Notes: a model not told the origin generated them from the letters alone. A DNA stretch of 64,000 bases from VAYN01 sp964540905 (GCA_964540905.1 CAZIOS010000011.1:9580-73579), one strand, 5' to 3'. Positions 41,964 through 50,401 are shown, counted from the first letter of the stretch. Program-made: numbers and translations.

Positions 41964-42668
41964 ATGATGCGGGCGAGGGCCGCCGAGAGGGCGGAATCTG
42001 CAAAGGAAGTTGCAAGCGAGGCGATCGCCGCGGTCAAGCCGAAGCTGCGCGGGGTCTCGCACGAGTGGGCCTTCTTCCTCTCGCTCGGCTTCGGCGCCAC
42101 CCTGATCATCCTCGCGAAAACGCCGAAGGCGACCCTGGCGGTGGCGATCTACGCGGTCAGCCTCTCGGCCCTGTTCGGCACCAGCGCCCTCTACCACCGC
42201 GTCAACTGGACCCGGCCCAACGTGCGCCTCTGGATGCGGCGCCTGGATCACTCGATGATCTTCTTCCTCATCGCCGGCACCTACACGCCGTTCGCGCTGC
42301 TGGTCCTGCACGGCGCCCTCGCCAGCGCGATCCTGATCGTCGTCTGGATCGGCGCGATCGCTGGCGCGATCGTCGAGATGGTCTGGATCGACCACCCGAA
42401 ATGGGTGGCGGCGCTGATCTACCTCGCGCTCGGCTGGGTCGCCGTCGCCGCCTTCCCCGAGCTCTGGTCGGCGATCGGGGTCGGCGGCACCCTGCTGGTC
42501 GCCGCCGGCGGCCTCCTCTACACCGCCGGCGCCGTCGTCTACGCGACCCAGCGCCCCAACCCCAACCCGGCGATCTTCGGCTACCACGAGGTCTTCCACC
42601 TCTTCGTGATCGCCGCCGCGATCGCCCACTTCTCGGCGATCGCCTTCTTCGCCCTGCCGCACCGCTAG
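41964..42668 (+). CDS. Hemolysin III/PAQR-family membrane protein
   Basis: 234 residues from ATG 41964. Seven helices with the family's metal-ligand motifs: SALFGTSALYHR, RRLDHSMIFFLIAGTYTPFA and the final GYHEVFHLFVIAAAIAHF. Despite the name these are not known cytolysins in most bacteria; probably a zinc-site hydrolase or membrane-homeostasis protein. Stop overlaps the convergent FMN reductase gene. Confidence 0.94.
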   Translation: MMRARAAERAESAKEVASEAIAAVKPKLRGVSHEWAFFLSLGFGATLIILAKTPKATLAVAIYAVSLSALFGTSALYHRVNWTRPNVRLWMRRLDHSMIFFLIAGTYTPFALLVLHGALASAILIVVWIGAIAGAIVEMVWIDHPKWVAALIYLALGWVAVAAFPELWSAIGVGGTLLVAAGGLLYTAGAVVYATQRPNPNPAIFGYHEVFHLFVIAAAIAHFSAIAFFALPHR

Positions 42669-43225
42669 ACGGCCAGCGCCTCGGCCTCCTCGACCGCGGC
42701 GACCAGCTCGCTGAGGATCTGCTCGAGCTGCTCGGAGAGCTGGGGGTCCAGCTCCAGGCGGCCGTCCTCGACCGCGAGCTCGGCGGCTTTGGCCACCGGC
42801 AGTTCCGCCTCGACCACGCGGCCGCCGAGGGCGCCCAGCACCTTGCGCGTCTCCGCCTGCGCCCAGACCGCGCCGAACATGCCGGTCGAGGCGCCGATCA
42901 CCGCCGCCGGCTTGCCGTTGAGGGCGCTCTTGCCGGCCGGGCGCGAGGCCCAGTCCAGCGCGTTCTTGAGCACGCCCGGGATCGAGTGGTTGTACTCCGG
43001 CGTCGCCACCAGGACGGCGTCGGCCTCGCGAATCGCCTCGCGCAGCTCCTCCACCACCGCCGGCACCCCCGCCGCTTCGGCGTCGGCGTCGTAGGGCGGG
43101 ATCTCCCGCAACCGCCCGAACTCGACCAGCTCCGCCCCGGCGGGCAGCCGCTCGGCGGCTGCCCGCAGCAGGGCGGTGTTGTGCGAGTCCCGGCGCAGGC
43201 TGCCGGATATGCCCAGGACCCGCAT
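42665..43225 (-). CDS. NADPH-dependent FMN reductase (flavodoxin-like)
   Basis: 186 residues from ATG 43225. GISGSLRRDSHNTALLRAAA binds the FMN phosphate and ATPEYNHSIPGVLKNALDW is the family signature (SsuE/AzoB-like); GKPAAVIGASTGMFGAVWAQ follows. Predicted quinone/azo reductase. Two bases separate it from the YceI gene, so the two are co-transcribed and probably controlled by the MarR protein next door. Confidence 0.94.
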   Translation of the reverse strand: MRVLGISGSLRRDSHNTALLRAAAERLPAGAELVEFGRLREIPPYDADAEAAGVPAVVEELREAIREADAVLVATPEYNHSIPGVLKNALDWASRPAGKSALNGKPAAVIGASTGMFGAVWAQAETRKVLGALGGRVVEAELPVAKAAELAVEDGRLELDPQLSEQLEQILSELVAAVEEAEALAV

Positions 43226-43227
43226 CG

Positions 43228-43782
43228 CTACTCGGCCTCCGCGACGAGCTCCAGGTCGACGGCGATGTCGACGTCGAACTCGAGCGCCTGGCCGCCGCTG
43301 GGCAGGTCGGCGTTCCAGTCGAGCCCGAAGCTGCGACGGTCGATCCTGGTCGCCAGCGAGAGCCCGACTCGGGCGTTGCCGCCGAGGTCCGCCCCGACCT
43401 GGCCGATGCGGCCGCTGGCCTGCACCTCGTGGGTCTGGCCGCGGATCTCCAACTGGCCGCGCACGGTCACCTCGTTGCCCTCGCCGAGGGCAATCTCGGT
43501 CGACTCGAACTTGAGCTGCGGGTGGCGCTCGGCGTCGAAGAAGTCGGGGGAGAGGAGGTGGCCCTTGAGCTGGTCCTCGTTGATATCGATGCTGTCGACC
43601 TCGACCGTGCCGGTCAGCTTCGGCGCCTCGCCTCCCTCGAGCTTCGCCTCGTAGGCCTCGAAGCCGCTGCGGAAGGTGGCGACGCCGTTGTGGACGACGG
43701 CGAAGTGGATAGTCGAGTGGACCGGGTCCACGGTGTAGGTCCCGGCCGGGACTGCCTGCTGGGTGACGGTCTCGGTGCTCAT
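43228..43782 (-). CDS. YceI-family lipid/isoprenoid-binding protein
   Basis: 184 residues from ATG 43782 with GAGAGGA upstream. GTYTVDPVHSTIHFAVVHNG, EVDSIDINEDQLKGHLLSPD and LKFESTEIALGEGN are the YceI lipocalin-like barrel. No signal peptide, so cytoplasmic, as usual for actinobacterial members. The family binds polyprenyl chains. Divergent from a MarR regulator across operator-like palindromes. Confidence 0.94.
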   Translation of the reverse strand: MSTETVTQQAVPAGTYTVDPVHSTIHFAVVHNGVATFRSGFEAYEAKLEGGEAPKLTGTVEVDSIDINEDQLKGHLLSPDFFDAERHPQLKFESTEIALGEGNEVTVRGQLEIRGQTHEVQASGRIGQVGADLGGNARVGLSLATRIDRRSFGLDWNADLPSGGQALEFDVDIAVDLELVAEAE

Positions 43783-43802
43783 CTTGGTTCCTCTCAAGTC
43801 TG

Positions 43803-43814
43803 TTGTCGGATAAA
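43803..43814. promoter_or_regulatory. Degenerate MarR-type half operator near the yceI start
   Basis: TTGTCGGATAAA: left half identical to the site at 43863, right half imperfect. Confidence 0.4.
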
Positions 43815-43847
43815 CGATTGACGCAGAAACCATCGTAGCAGAAAAGC

Positions 43848-43874
43848 TTGTATCTACAACTATTGTCCCGACAA
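43848..43874. promoter_or_regulatory. Two tandem MarR-type operator palindromes
   Basis: TTGTA-TC-TACAA (43848-43859) and TTGTC-CC-GACAA (43863-43874), both perfect 12-bp palindromes with centres 15 bp apart, in the 118-bp divergent region between yceI and the MarR gene. AT-rich compared with surroundings. Confidence 0.7.
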
Positions 43875-43900
43875 CGTTCATCTGCGATGATCCGGAGGCG

Positions 43901-44401
43901 ATGACCGAGCCAGCGACCGCGACCAAGAGCCCCGCCGCGAAGGGCGAGTGCCCTGCCGAGACCCCCCACGGCCAGGCCTGGGGCGCCCTCGCCCGCACCC
44001 ACGCCGCCGTCTCCCAGCGCCTGCAGGAGGCGCTCGCGCAGGGCGACTTCCCGCCGCTGCCCTGGTACGAGGTGCTCGCCACGGTCGCCGAGGCGCCGGA
44101 GCAGCGGATGCGGATGGGCGACCTCGCCGAGGCGCTGGTGATCACCCGCGGCGGCCTCACCAAGCTGGTCGACCGCCTGGTCAAGGCGGGCCTGCTGGAG
44201 CGGACCTTCTGCGAGTCCGATCGCCGCGTCAGCTACGCGACCCTGCTGCCGGCCGGCGGCCACCTGCTGGCGGAGATGCGGCCGGTGATCGTCGGCGAGC
44301 TCGAGCTCGCCTTCTCGGCCCGGCTCAGCGTCGCCGAGGCGAACGAGCTGCGCGACACCCTGGACCGGGTCCGCTCCTCGGCCTGCAGCGGCGTCGTCTG
44401 A
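43901..44401 (+). CDS. MarR-family transcriptional regulator
   Basis: 166 residues from ATG 43901, with GGAGG six bases upstream. Winged helix: MRMGDLAEALVITRGGLTKL then VDRLVKAGLLERTFCESDRR. Cysteines in TFCESDRR and near both ends could sense redox or thiol stress. Divergent from yceI and the FMN reductase, with two palindromes between, so it most likely represses them and itself. Confidence 0.93.
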   Translation: MTEPATATKSPAAKGECPAETPHGQAWGALARTHAAVSQRLQEALAQGDFPPLPWYEVLATVAEAPEQRMRMGDLAEALVITRGGLTKLVDRLVKAGLLERTFCESDRRVSYATLLPAGGHLLAEMRPVIVGELELAFSARLSVAEANELRDTLDRVRSSACSGVV

Positions 44402-44422
44402 GCGGGCGCGCCGGGCGCCGCC

Positions 44423-45169
44423 CTACGCCAGCGCCGCCGCGGCCCGCTCTTTGGCGGACTCGACGATCGCCAGCACCGCCGTCTCGCGGCCGTCGCGCAG
44501 CAGCTCGATCGGGTCGGGGTCGCCGTTGACGATCCCCTCGAAGAACTCCTTGCGGTCCTGGTAGGTCGGCAGCGTCCCCTTGGCCCAGCCGCGGGCGTCG
44601 TTGAGGATCACCGCCAGCCGCGCGTACTCCTCGCCGAACAGCGCCGCCACCTGCCGCTTCATCCGCTTCGCCAGGGCGGGGGAGGCGCCGGCGGTGGAGA
44701 TCGCGATCGCCAGCGGCCCGGTGCGGACGATCGCCGGCAGGATGAAGTTGCAGAGCGGCGGCACGTCGACGATGTTGACCAGCATCGCCCGCCGCTCGGC
44801 GTCGTCGAAGACGGCGATGTTGACGTCGGTGTCGTCGGTGCAGGCGATCGCCATGAAGACGCCCTCGAGGTCGGCGGCGCCGGCGTACTCGCGCCGCTCC
44901 CACTCGATCGAGCCCTCGCGCGCCAGGTCCTCCAGCTGCGGGTGGGCGACCGGCGCGATCAGGGTCACGCCGGCGTCGCAGGCGAGCAGCCCCTCGACCT
45001 TCTCGAGGCCGATGTCGCCGCCGCCGACGACCACGCAGCGCCGCCCCTTCAGTTTCAGGCAGGCGATGTAGAACGGGGTCTCGAGCATGTCCCGCACGCA
45101 GGACTGATCGCAGATCCCCTTGCGAAGCTGGCAGACGCACTCCTTGCCGGCGTAGGCCTGGGCGGGCAT
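44423..45169 (-). CDS. Precorrin-2 dehydrogenase/sirohydrochlorin ferrochelatase-like protein
   Basis: 248 residues from ATG 45169; ATG 45088 (MLETPFYIACLKLKGRRCVV) is the usual family start. NAD-binding VVVGGGDIGLEKVEGLLACD and the helix IAISTAGASPALAKRMKRQV match CysG-N/Met8. The extra 27 N-terminal residues carry four cysteines (CVCQLRKGICDQSC); a TAACCT box 7 bases before ATG 45169 suggests the long form is made. Role: siroheme for sulfite or nitrite reductase; no other siroheme gene nearby. Confidence 0.9.
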   Translation of the reverse strand: MPAQAYAGKECVCQLRKGICDQSCVRDMLETPFYIACLKLKGRRCVVVGGGDIGLEKVEGLLACDAGVTLIAPVAHPQLEDLAREGSIEWERREYAGAADLEGVFMAIACTDDTDVNIAVFDDAERRAMLVNIVDVPPLCNFILPAIVRTGPLAIAISTAGASPALAKRMKRQVAALFGEEYARLAVILNDARGWAKGTLPTYQDRKEFFEGIVNGDPDPIELLRDGRETAVLAIVESAKERAAAALA

Positions 45170-45176
45170 GCGAGGG

Positions 45177-45182
45177 AGGTTA
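45177..45182 (-). promoter_or_regulatory. -10 box TAACCT of the siroheme gene
   Basis: TAACCT (minus strand) with 7 bases to ATG 45169. Confidence 0.55.
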
Positions 45183-45193
45183 GAGAACCGGGG

Positions 45194-46168
45194 TCAGAGG
45201 GAGGCCAGCGTCAGCCGCAGGCCCTCTTCGAGGCTGGTCGCCGGGCGCCAGCCGAGCTCGTGTTCGGCGCGGCTGGCGTCGAGCGAGATCCGCTGCACCT
45301 CGCCGGCCCGCGGCGGCGCGAACTCGGGCTCGAAGGCCGCGCCGGCGTGGGGCGCTTTGTTCCCTGACGGGTGGGAGGAAGTCGCCCCACCCAGTCGCCC
45401 GAGCGTCTCCACCAGCTCCAGCACGCTCGCCTCCTCGCCGGTGCCGATGTTGACCGGGCCGGTCGTCTCCGACTCCGCCGCCGCCAGCGCCGCCGCGACC
45501 ACGTCGCCCACATATATGTAGTCGCGGGTCTGGCTGCCGTCGCCGTAGATCAGCGGCCGCTCGCCGGCCCGCAGCTTGCCGCAGAAGATCGCGATCACCC
45601 CGGCCTCGCCGAGCGGGTCCTGGCGCGGGCCGTAGACGTTGCCGAGCCGCAGGGCGATGCCGGAGATCCCGTAGAGCCGCTCGTACAGCGCCAGGTAGCC
45701 CTCAGCCGCGTACTTGCTCTGGCCGTAGGCGGACATCGGCGCGATCGCCGTGCTCTCGTCCAGCGGCAGCGGCTTGCCCGCGCCCTCGCCGTAGATCGCG
45801 CCGCCGGTGGAGACGAAGACGAAGCGCCCGGCGCCGCCCAGCCGGGCCGCCTCGAGCACGTTGGCGCTGCCGCCGACGTTGATCGCGGCGTCGAAGGCGG
45901 GGTCCTCGATCGACTTGCGGACGTCGATCTGGGCGGCGAGGTGGAAGACGGTCTCGGGCCGGCGCTCGGCCGCCAGCGCGCCGAGCGCGGCAGCGTCGCG
46001 GATGTCGAGCTCGACCAGCTCGGCGCCCGCCGCCAGGGCTCCCTCGAGGTTGGCGCGGCGGCCGCTGCGGAGGTCATCGACGACGGTTACCTCGTCGCCG
46101 CGCGCCAGCAGCGCGTCGACCAGGTTCGAGCCGATGAAGCCGGCGCCGCCGGTGACCAGGGACCTCAT
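45194..46168 (-). CDS. NAD-dependent sugar epimerase/dehydratase (UDP-glucose 4-epimerase type)
   Basis: 324 residues from ATG 46168. Rossmann start VTGGAGFIGSNLVDALLARG, catalytic Ser/Tyr/Lys in VSTGGAIYGEG and SAYGQSKYAAEGY, RLGNVYGPRQDP and DYIYVGDVVAA. Acts on a nucleotide sugar, exact substrate unclear. The stretch GGATSSHPSGNKAPHAG corresponds to an imperfect palindrome (45347-45390) and is probably an insertion in a surface loop. Confidence 0.93.
   Translation of the reverse strand: MRSLVTGGAGFIGSNLVDALLARGDEVTVVDDLRSGRRANLEGALAAGAELVELDIRDAAALGALAAERRPETVFHLAAQIDVRKSIEDPAFDAAINVGGSANVLEAARLGGAGRFVFVSTGGAIYGEGAGKPLPLDESTAIAPMSAYGQSKYAAEGYLALYERLYGISGIALRLGNVYGPRQDPLGEAGVIAIFCGKLRAGERPLIYGDGSQTRDYIYVGDVVAAALAAAESETTGPVNIGTGEEASVLELVETLGRLGGATSSHPSGNKAPHAGAAFEPEFAPPRAGEVQRISLDASRAEHELGWRPATSLEEGLRLTLASL
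45347..45390. repeat. Palindromic element P8 inside the epimerase gene
   Basis: Outer arms GTGGGGCG/CGCCCCAC are perfect; the inner part pairs at about 6 of 10 positions around an 8-base loop. 44 bp overall, read in frame. Confidence 0.6.
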
Positions 46169-46178
46169 GCGGCCGCCG

Positions 46179-46184
46179 ATCCTA
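46179..46184 (-). promoter_or_regulatory. -10 box TAGGAT of the epimerase gene
   Basis: TAGGAT (minus strand) with 10 bases to ATG 46168. Confidence 0.5.
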
Positions 46185-46254
46185 CGGGGATCGGCGCGGG
46201 GCGGGAGAGCGATCGGCGGCGAGCGGCCCGAGCGGAACGGCCGAGCGCCCCTGC

Positions 46255-46260
46255 TACCTT
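46255..46260 (+). promoter_or_regulatory. -10 box TACCTT of topA
   Basis: TACCTT with 9 bases to ATG 46270; no Shine-Dalgarno. Confidence 0.5.
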
Positions 46261-46269
46261 TGCCGCCCG

Positions 46270-48558
46270 ATGCGCCTGATCGTCACCGAGAAGAACAACT
46301 CCGCCAAGAAGATCGCCGAGATCCTCGGTGCGCCGACCGGTGGGCCGACCAGCGACAAGACTTTCAAAGTCCCCTTTTACAAGTGGACGGATGCCGCCGG
46401 CGAGGACCAGATGACGATCGGCCTCAAGGGTCACGTGCTCGGCCCGGCCTTCCCCGAGGGCTACTCGAACTGGCAGAAGACCGACCTGCACGACCTGATC
46501 GACGCCGAGCTGATCAAGGAGCCGACCGACAAAAACGTCGTCAAAGCGATCAAAAAAGTCGCCAAGGAGGCCGACGAGCTGGTGATCGCCACCGACTTCG
46601 ACCGCGAGGGCGAGCTGATCGGGCTCGAGGCGCTGGAGGAGATGCTCGACGCCAACCCCGAGCTGGGCTCGCGCGAGGGCACCGCCGACGGCAGCCTGGT
46701 GATCCAGCGCGCCCGCTACTCGGCCCTGACCAAGGAAGAGATCGAGCGCGCCTTCAACAACCTCGACACGCTCTCCTACCCGCTCGCCAACGCCGGCGCC
46801 GCCCGCCAGGACATCGACCTGCTCTGGGGGGCGACGCTGACCCGCGCCGTCTCCCTCGCCAGCCGCCGCTTCGGCTCCAACTTCCTCTCCGTCGGCCGCG
46901 TGCAGAGCCCGACCCTGGGCCTGATCGTCGAGCGCGAGATGGAGCGCCGCGCCCACGTCGCCAAACCGTTCTGGGAGCTGTTCGCCAAGTTCGAGCACCC
47001 CGACGGCACCTTCGAGACCCACCACAGCGTCGACAAATTCTGGGACAAGGCCGAGGCCGACGCCGCCCTCGCCGGGACCGCGGCGCCGGGCGTGGTCAAA
47101 GCGGTGACCGCGCGCAAGAACACGCGCCGCCCGCCGACCCCCTACAACACCACCGCCTTCAGCACCGACGCCTCCAGCCGCCTCGGCATCACCCCCGCCA
47201 GCGCGATGCGGATCGCCGAGGACCTTTATATGGACGGCTTCATCTCCTACCCGCGCACCGACAACACGGTCTACCCGGCCTCGCTGCCGGTCAAGGAGCT
47301 GGTCTCCTCGCTGGTCCGGGTGCCGGAGTTCTCCGCCGCCGCTGGCCTGCTCGACGGCGAGCTGAAAGCGACCCGCGGCAAAAAAGAGACGACCGACCAC
47401 CCGCCGATCTACCCGACCCAGGCGATCCACCCCGGCGCCCTCGACGGCTCGAAGAAGCGCGTCTACGAACTGGTCGTGCGCCGCTTCCTCGCCACCTTCA
47501 GCCCGCCGATGATCACCGAGTCGACCCGGGCCGACATCGAGGCCGGCTCGGAGACCTACTTCGTCCGCGGCTCGGTCGTCGTCGACCCCGGCTACGCCGG
47601 CATCTACACCTACGCCCGCTCCGCCGACGAGGAGATCCCGGCCCTGCGGGAGGGCCAGGAGCTGGCCCTCGACGGCGAGCCCTGGATCGTCGACAAGGAG
47701 ACGCAGCCGCCCTCGCGGATCTCGCAGGCGAAACTGATCGAGCTGATGGAGGAGCGCGGCCTCGGCACCAAAGCGACCCGCGCCGACATCATCCAGAAGC
47801 TGTTCGACCGCGGCTACGTCTACGGCAACCCGCCGGTGCCCTCGGAGACCGGGATCGCCCTCTACGAGGCGTTCAAGAACTTCGTGCCGGCGATGGCGAC
47901 GCCGGAGATGACCGCCCAGCTCGAGGCCGAGATGGACCGCATCGCCGCCGGCGAGATGACCAAGGGCACCGTCGTCGGCGAGAGCCGCGACCTCCTGCAC
48001 AAGACCTGGTCGGAGATCGATAAGAGCCGCGAGGACCTGGCCAAGGTGATCTGGAAAGGGATGGACGAGGACCGCATCCTCGGCCCCTGCAAGGTCTGCG
48101 AAGAGGCCGGTCGCAAGAAGGAGGACGGCTCGCCCAACATGCTGCGGATCATCCGCGCGAAAAAATCGGGCAAACGCTTCGTCGGCTGCAGCGGCTGGAC
48201 CCTCGACGACCCCGACTCCTGCGACCAGACCTTTCCGCTGCCCCAGCGCGGCGACGTCTTCAAGCTCGAAGACCGCTGCTCGATCTGCGGCCAGACGCCG
48301 CGGCTGAAAGTCGTCCCCTTCCGCGGCCGCCCCTGGAACCTCTGCCTCAACGACGACTGCGAGTCGATGCAGGAGATGAAGAAACGGCGGGCCGAGCGCG
48401 AAGCCGCCAAAGCGGCGAAAGCGGAGATGGACAAGAAACCCCCCGTCAAGGGCGACGAGGACGCTCTCGCGAAAGCGAAGAAAGCCAAAGTGAAAGCGTC
48501 CAAAGCGGACACCGCGACGCGCGGGCGCAAACGCGCCAAAGCCGCGGCCAAAGGCTGA
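46270..48558 (+). CDS. topA: Type IA DNA topoisomerase, archaeal-looking
   Basis: 762 residues from ATG 46270. Relaxes negative supercoils by cutting one strand. Toprim acidic residues D109, D111, E113 (ATDFDREGELIG) and catalytic Y327 (GFISYPRTDNTVYP). The opening RLIVTEKNNSAKKIAEILGA and GLKGHVLGPAFPEGYSNWQK resemble archaeal topoisomerase I more than the usual bacterial VIVESPTKAKTI start. Two Cys clusters (CKVCEEAG ... CSGW ... DSC and CSICGQTP ... CLNDDC) and a Lys/Ala-rich tail end it. Heads an operon with tmk and holB. Confidence 0.93.
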   Translation: MRLIVTEKNNSAKKIAEILGAPTGGPTSDKTFKVPFYKWTDAAGEDQMTIGLKGHVLGPAFPEGYSNWQKTDLHDLIDAELIKEPTDKNVVKAIKKVAKEADELVIATDFDREGELIGLEALEEMLDANPELGSREGTADGSLVIQRARYSALTKEEIERAFNNLDTLSYPLANAGAARQDIDLLWGATLTRAVSLASRRFGSNFLSVGRVQSPTLGLIVEREMERRAHVAKPFWELFAKFEHPDGTFETHHSVDKFWDKAEADAALAGTAAPGVVKAVTARKNTRRPPTPYNTTAFSTDASSRLGITPASAMRIAEDLYMDGFISYPRTDNTVYPASLPVKELVSSLVRVPEFSAAAGLLDGELKATRGKKETTDHPPIYPTQAIHPGALDGSKKRVYELVVRRFLATFSPPMITESTRADIEAGSETYFVRGSVVVDPGYAGIYTYARSADEEIPALREGQELALDGEPWIVDKETQPPSRISQAKLIELMEERGLGTKATRADIIQKLFDRGYVYGNPPVPSETGIALYEAFKNFVPAMATPEMTAQLEAEMDRIAAGEMTKGTVVGESRDLLHKTWSEIDKSREDLAKVIWKGMDEDRILGPCKVCEEAGRKKEDGSPNMLRIIRAKKSGKRFVGCSGWTLDDPDSCDQTFPLPQRGDVFKLEDRCSICGQTPRLKVVPFRGRPWNLCLNDDCESMQEMKKRRAEREAAKAAKAEMDKKPPVKGDEDALAKAKKAKVKASKADTATRGRKRAKAAAKG

Positions 48559-48569
48559 GGCCGCCGGCG

Positions 48570-49160
48570 TTGTTCATCTCCCTCGAGGGAGTGGACGGCT
48601 CGGGCAAGAGCACCCAGGCGCGGCTGCTGGTCGAGGCGCTGGGCGCGGAGACGGTCGCGATCCGCGAGCCGGGGGGGACCGAGGCGGCGGAGCGGATCCG
48701 GGCGCTGCTCGCCGATCCCACGGTCGAGCTGGAGCCGCTGGCGGAGCTGATGCTGTTCTGCGCCGCCCGCGCCGACCTCACCGAGCGGGTGATCCGGCCG
48801 GCGCTGGAGGCCGGCCGCGACGTCGTCTCCGACCGCTTCTCCGATTCCAGCGTCGCCTACCAGGGGGCGGCGCGCGGGCTCGGGGTCGGCGAGGTGATCG
48901 GCCTCTGCGACACTGCCACCGACGGCCTCTGGCCGGACCTGACGCTGCTGCTGCGGCTCGACCCCGAGCTCGGCCTCGGCCGCGCCGAGGGCGAGGACCG
49001 CTTCGAGGCCGAGGGCCTCGACCTGCAGCGCGCCGTCGCCGCCGCCTACGAGGAGATCGCGATCATCGCCAGTGACCGGGTCGTCGTCGTCGACGCCACC
49101 GGCACGGTCGACGAGGTCCACACCCGGGTGATGGAGGCGGTCCGGAGGCACTCTCAGTGA
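48570..49160 (+). CDS. tmk: Thymidylate kinase
   Basis: 196 residues from TTG 48570. P-loop LEGVDGSGKSTQ, the DR motif SDRFSDSSVAYQGAARGLG and the LID region GRAEGEDRFEAEGLDLQRAV. Phosphorylates dTMP to dTDP. Between topA and holB, a common replication cluster. Confidence 0.96.
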   Translation: MFISLEGVDGSGKSTQARLLVEALGAETVAIREPGGTEAAERIRALLADPTVELEPLAELMLFCAARADLTERVIRPALEAGRDVVSDRFSDSSVAYQGAARGLGVGEVIGLCDTATDGLWPDLTLLLRLDPELGLGRAEGEDRFEAEGLDLQRAVAAAYEEIAIIASDRVVVVDATGTVDEVHTRVMEAVRRHSQ

Positions 49161-49162
49161 GG

Positions 49163-49207
49163 TGCGTTCGTTCCTTGTCCGACTCTGTCGGACAAACGGC
49201 GAACGCA
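49163..49207. repeat. Palindromic element P9 between tmk and holB
   Basis: Outer arms TGCGTTCG (49163-49170) and CGAACGCA (49200-49207), a 4x4 internal mismatch, then a perfect 9-bp inner stem TTGTCCGAC/GTCGGACAA with a 3-base loop. Starts 2 bases after the tmk stop and ends 5 bases before the holB ATG, so it may affect holB translation. Confidence 0.88.
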
Positions 49208-49212
49208 GCGCG

Positions 49213-50349
49213 ATGAGCACGGCGCTGGAGACCGCGACCGAGCACCAGGCGCGGGCGCGGGTGGCATTGAGCGCGGCGCTGGCCGGCGGTCCCTCGCACG
49301 CCTACCTCTTCCGCGGGCCCCGCGGCGCCGGCAAGCGCGCCGCCGCGCGCGCCTTCGCCGCCGAGATCCTCGCCAGCGGCGCCGAGGACCCCGACGACGC
49401 CCGCCGCCGCGCCCTGCTCGACCCCTCGCCCCATCCCGACCTCGTCTGGCTGGCGCCGGCCGGCGCCCAGCACATGGTCGACGACGTCCGCGAGCGGGTG
49501 ATCCGCGCCGCCGCCTACCGGCCCTTCGAAGGCGCCAAGCGGGTCTTCGTCGTCGAGGCGGCGGAGGCGATGCGCGACGAGAGCCAGAACGCGCTGCTGA
49601 AGACGCTCGAGGAGCCGCCCGCCTTCGTCCACCTGATCCTGATCAGCTCCGAGCCCGAGGCGCTGCTGGAGACGATCGCCTCGCGCTGCCAGCCGGTCGA
49701 CTTCGCCCCCCTCAGCGCCGAGGTTCTCGAAGCCGCCCTGGCTGTCGATGGGCCGATTTCCAGTGATATAGACGGGAAATCGGCCCATCAACCTGAGGAG
49801 GTCGCGGCGGCGGCCCGGCTTGGGGCCGGCGATCTCGAGCGGGGGCGGTTGCTGCTCGGGGAGCAGGGGCGCGAGCTGCGGGCGGAGGCCGAGCGCTCCC
49901 TTGCCGCCGCGCTTGCCGGCGAGGTCGCCGCCGCCCCCTGGAAGCGGCTGCTGGCGCGGGCCGAGGCCGCCGGCGAGGAGGCCGAAGCCGAGGCCCGTGA
50001 GGCGCTGGAGGAGGAAGCGAAGGCGGGGATCAAGCGCACCGCCCGCGACATCGCCGACGGCGCCAAACGCGCCGGCCGCCGCCGCCGCACCGAGATCCTC
50101 GACCTCGGCCTCGAGCTCGGCGCCGCCTGGCTGCGCGACCTCGCCACCGTCGCTGCTGGCGCCGAGGACGTCGCCTTCAACCGCGACCGCCTCGCCGAGC
50201 TGCGGGCCCAGGCCCAGGGCCTCGACCCCGCCCGACCCCGTCGCGGCGCCGAGCTGGTCCAGGAGACCCGCCGCAGCCTCGACCTCAACGTCTCCGAGGA
50301 GCTGGCCCTAGAGGCCCTGTTCTTCCGCCTCGAGCGAGAGTTGGCATAG
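49213..50349 (+). CDS. holB: DNA polymerase III delta' subunit
   Basis: 378 residues from ATG 49213; the frame opens earlier at GTG 49162, but that part is palindrome P9. Clamp-loader AAA+ fold: FRGPRGAGKRAAARAFAAEI, LVWLAPAGAQHMVDDVREVI-type region, ESQNALLKTLEEPPAFVHLI and SRCQPVDFAPL. Around residue 180-195 palindrome P10 adds DGPISSDIDGKSAHQ just after the AAA+ core, before the C-terminal helical domain. Confidence 0.92.
   Translation: MSTALETATEHQARARVALSAALAGGPSHAYLFRGPRGAGKRAAARAFAAEILASGAEDPDDARRRALLDPSPHPDLVWLAPAGAQHMVDDVRERVIRAAAYRPFEGAKRVFVVEAAEAMRDESQNALLKTLEEPPAFVHLILISSEPEALLETIASRCQPVDFAPLSAEVLEAALAVDGPISSDIDGKSAHQPEEVAAAARLGAGDLERGRLLLGEQGRELRAEAERSLAAALAGEVAAAPWKRLLARAEAAGEEAEAEAREALEEEAKAGIKRTARDIADGAKRAGRRRRTEILDLGLELGAAWLRDLATVAAGAEDVAFNRDRLAELRAQAQGLDPARPRRGAELVQETRRSLDLNVSEELALEALFFRLERELA
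49747..49789. repeat. Palindromic element P10 inside holB
   Basis: Perfect 15-bp arms GATGGGCCGATTTCC (49747-49761) and its complement (49775-49789), loop of 13 bases. Read in frame. Confidence 0.9.
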
Positions 50350-50401
50350 AGAAGCTTCAGATTCTTGAATTTTCACGTCCCATCGGTGCGTTCCCCGTCT
50401 T

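Noticed and set aside
1983..49789. The palindromes read as ordinary Rho-independent terminators
   Set aside because: None has a T-tract, and several lie in the middle of or inside essential reading frames. Only the copy at 12257-12299 sits where a terminator is expected.
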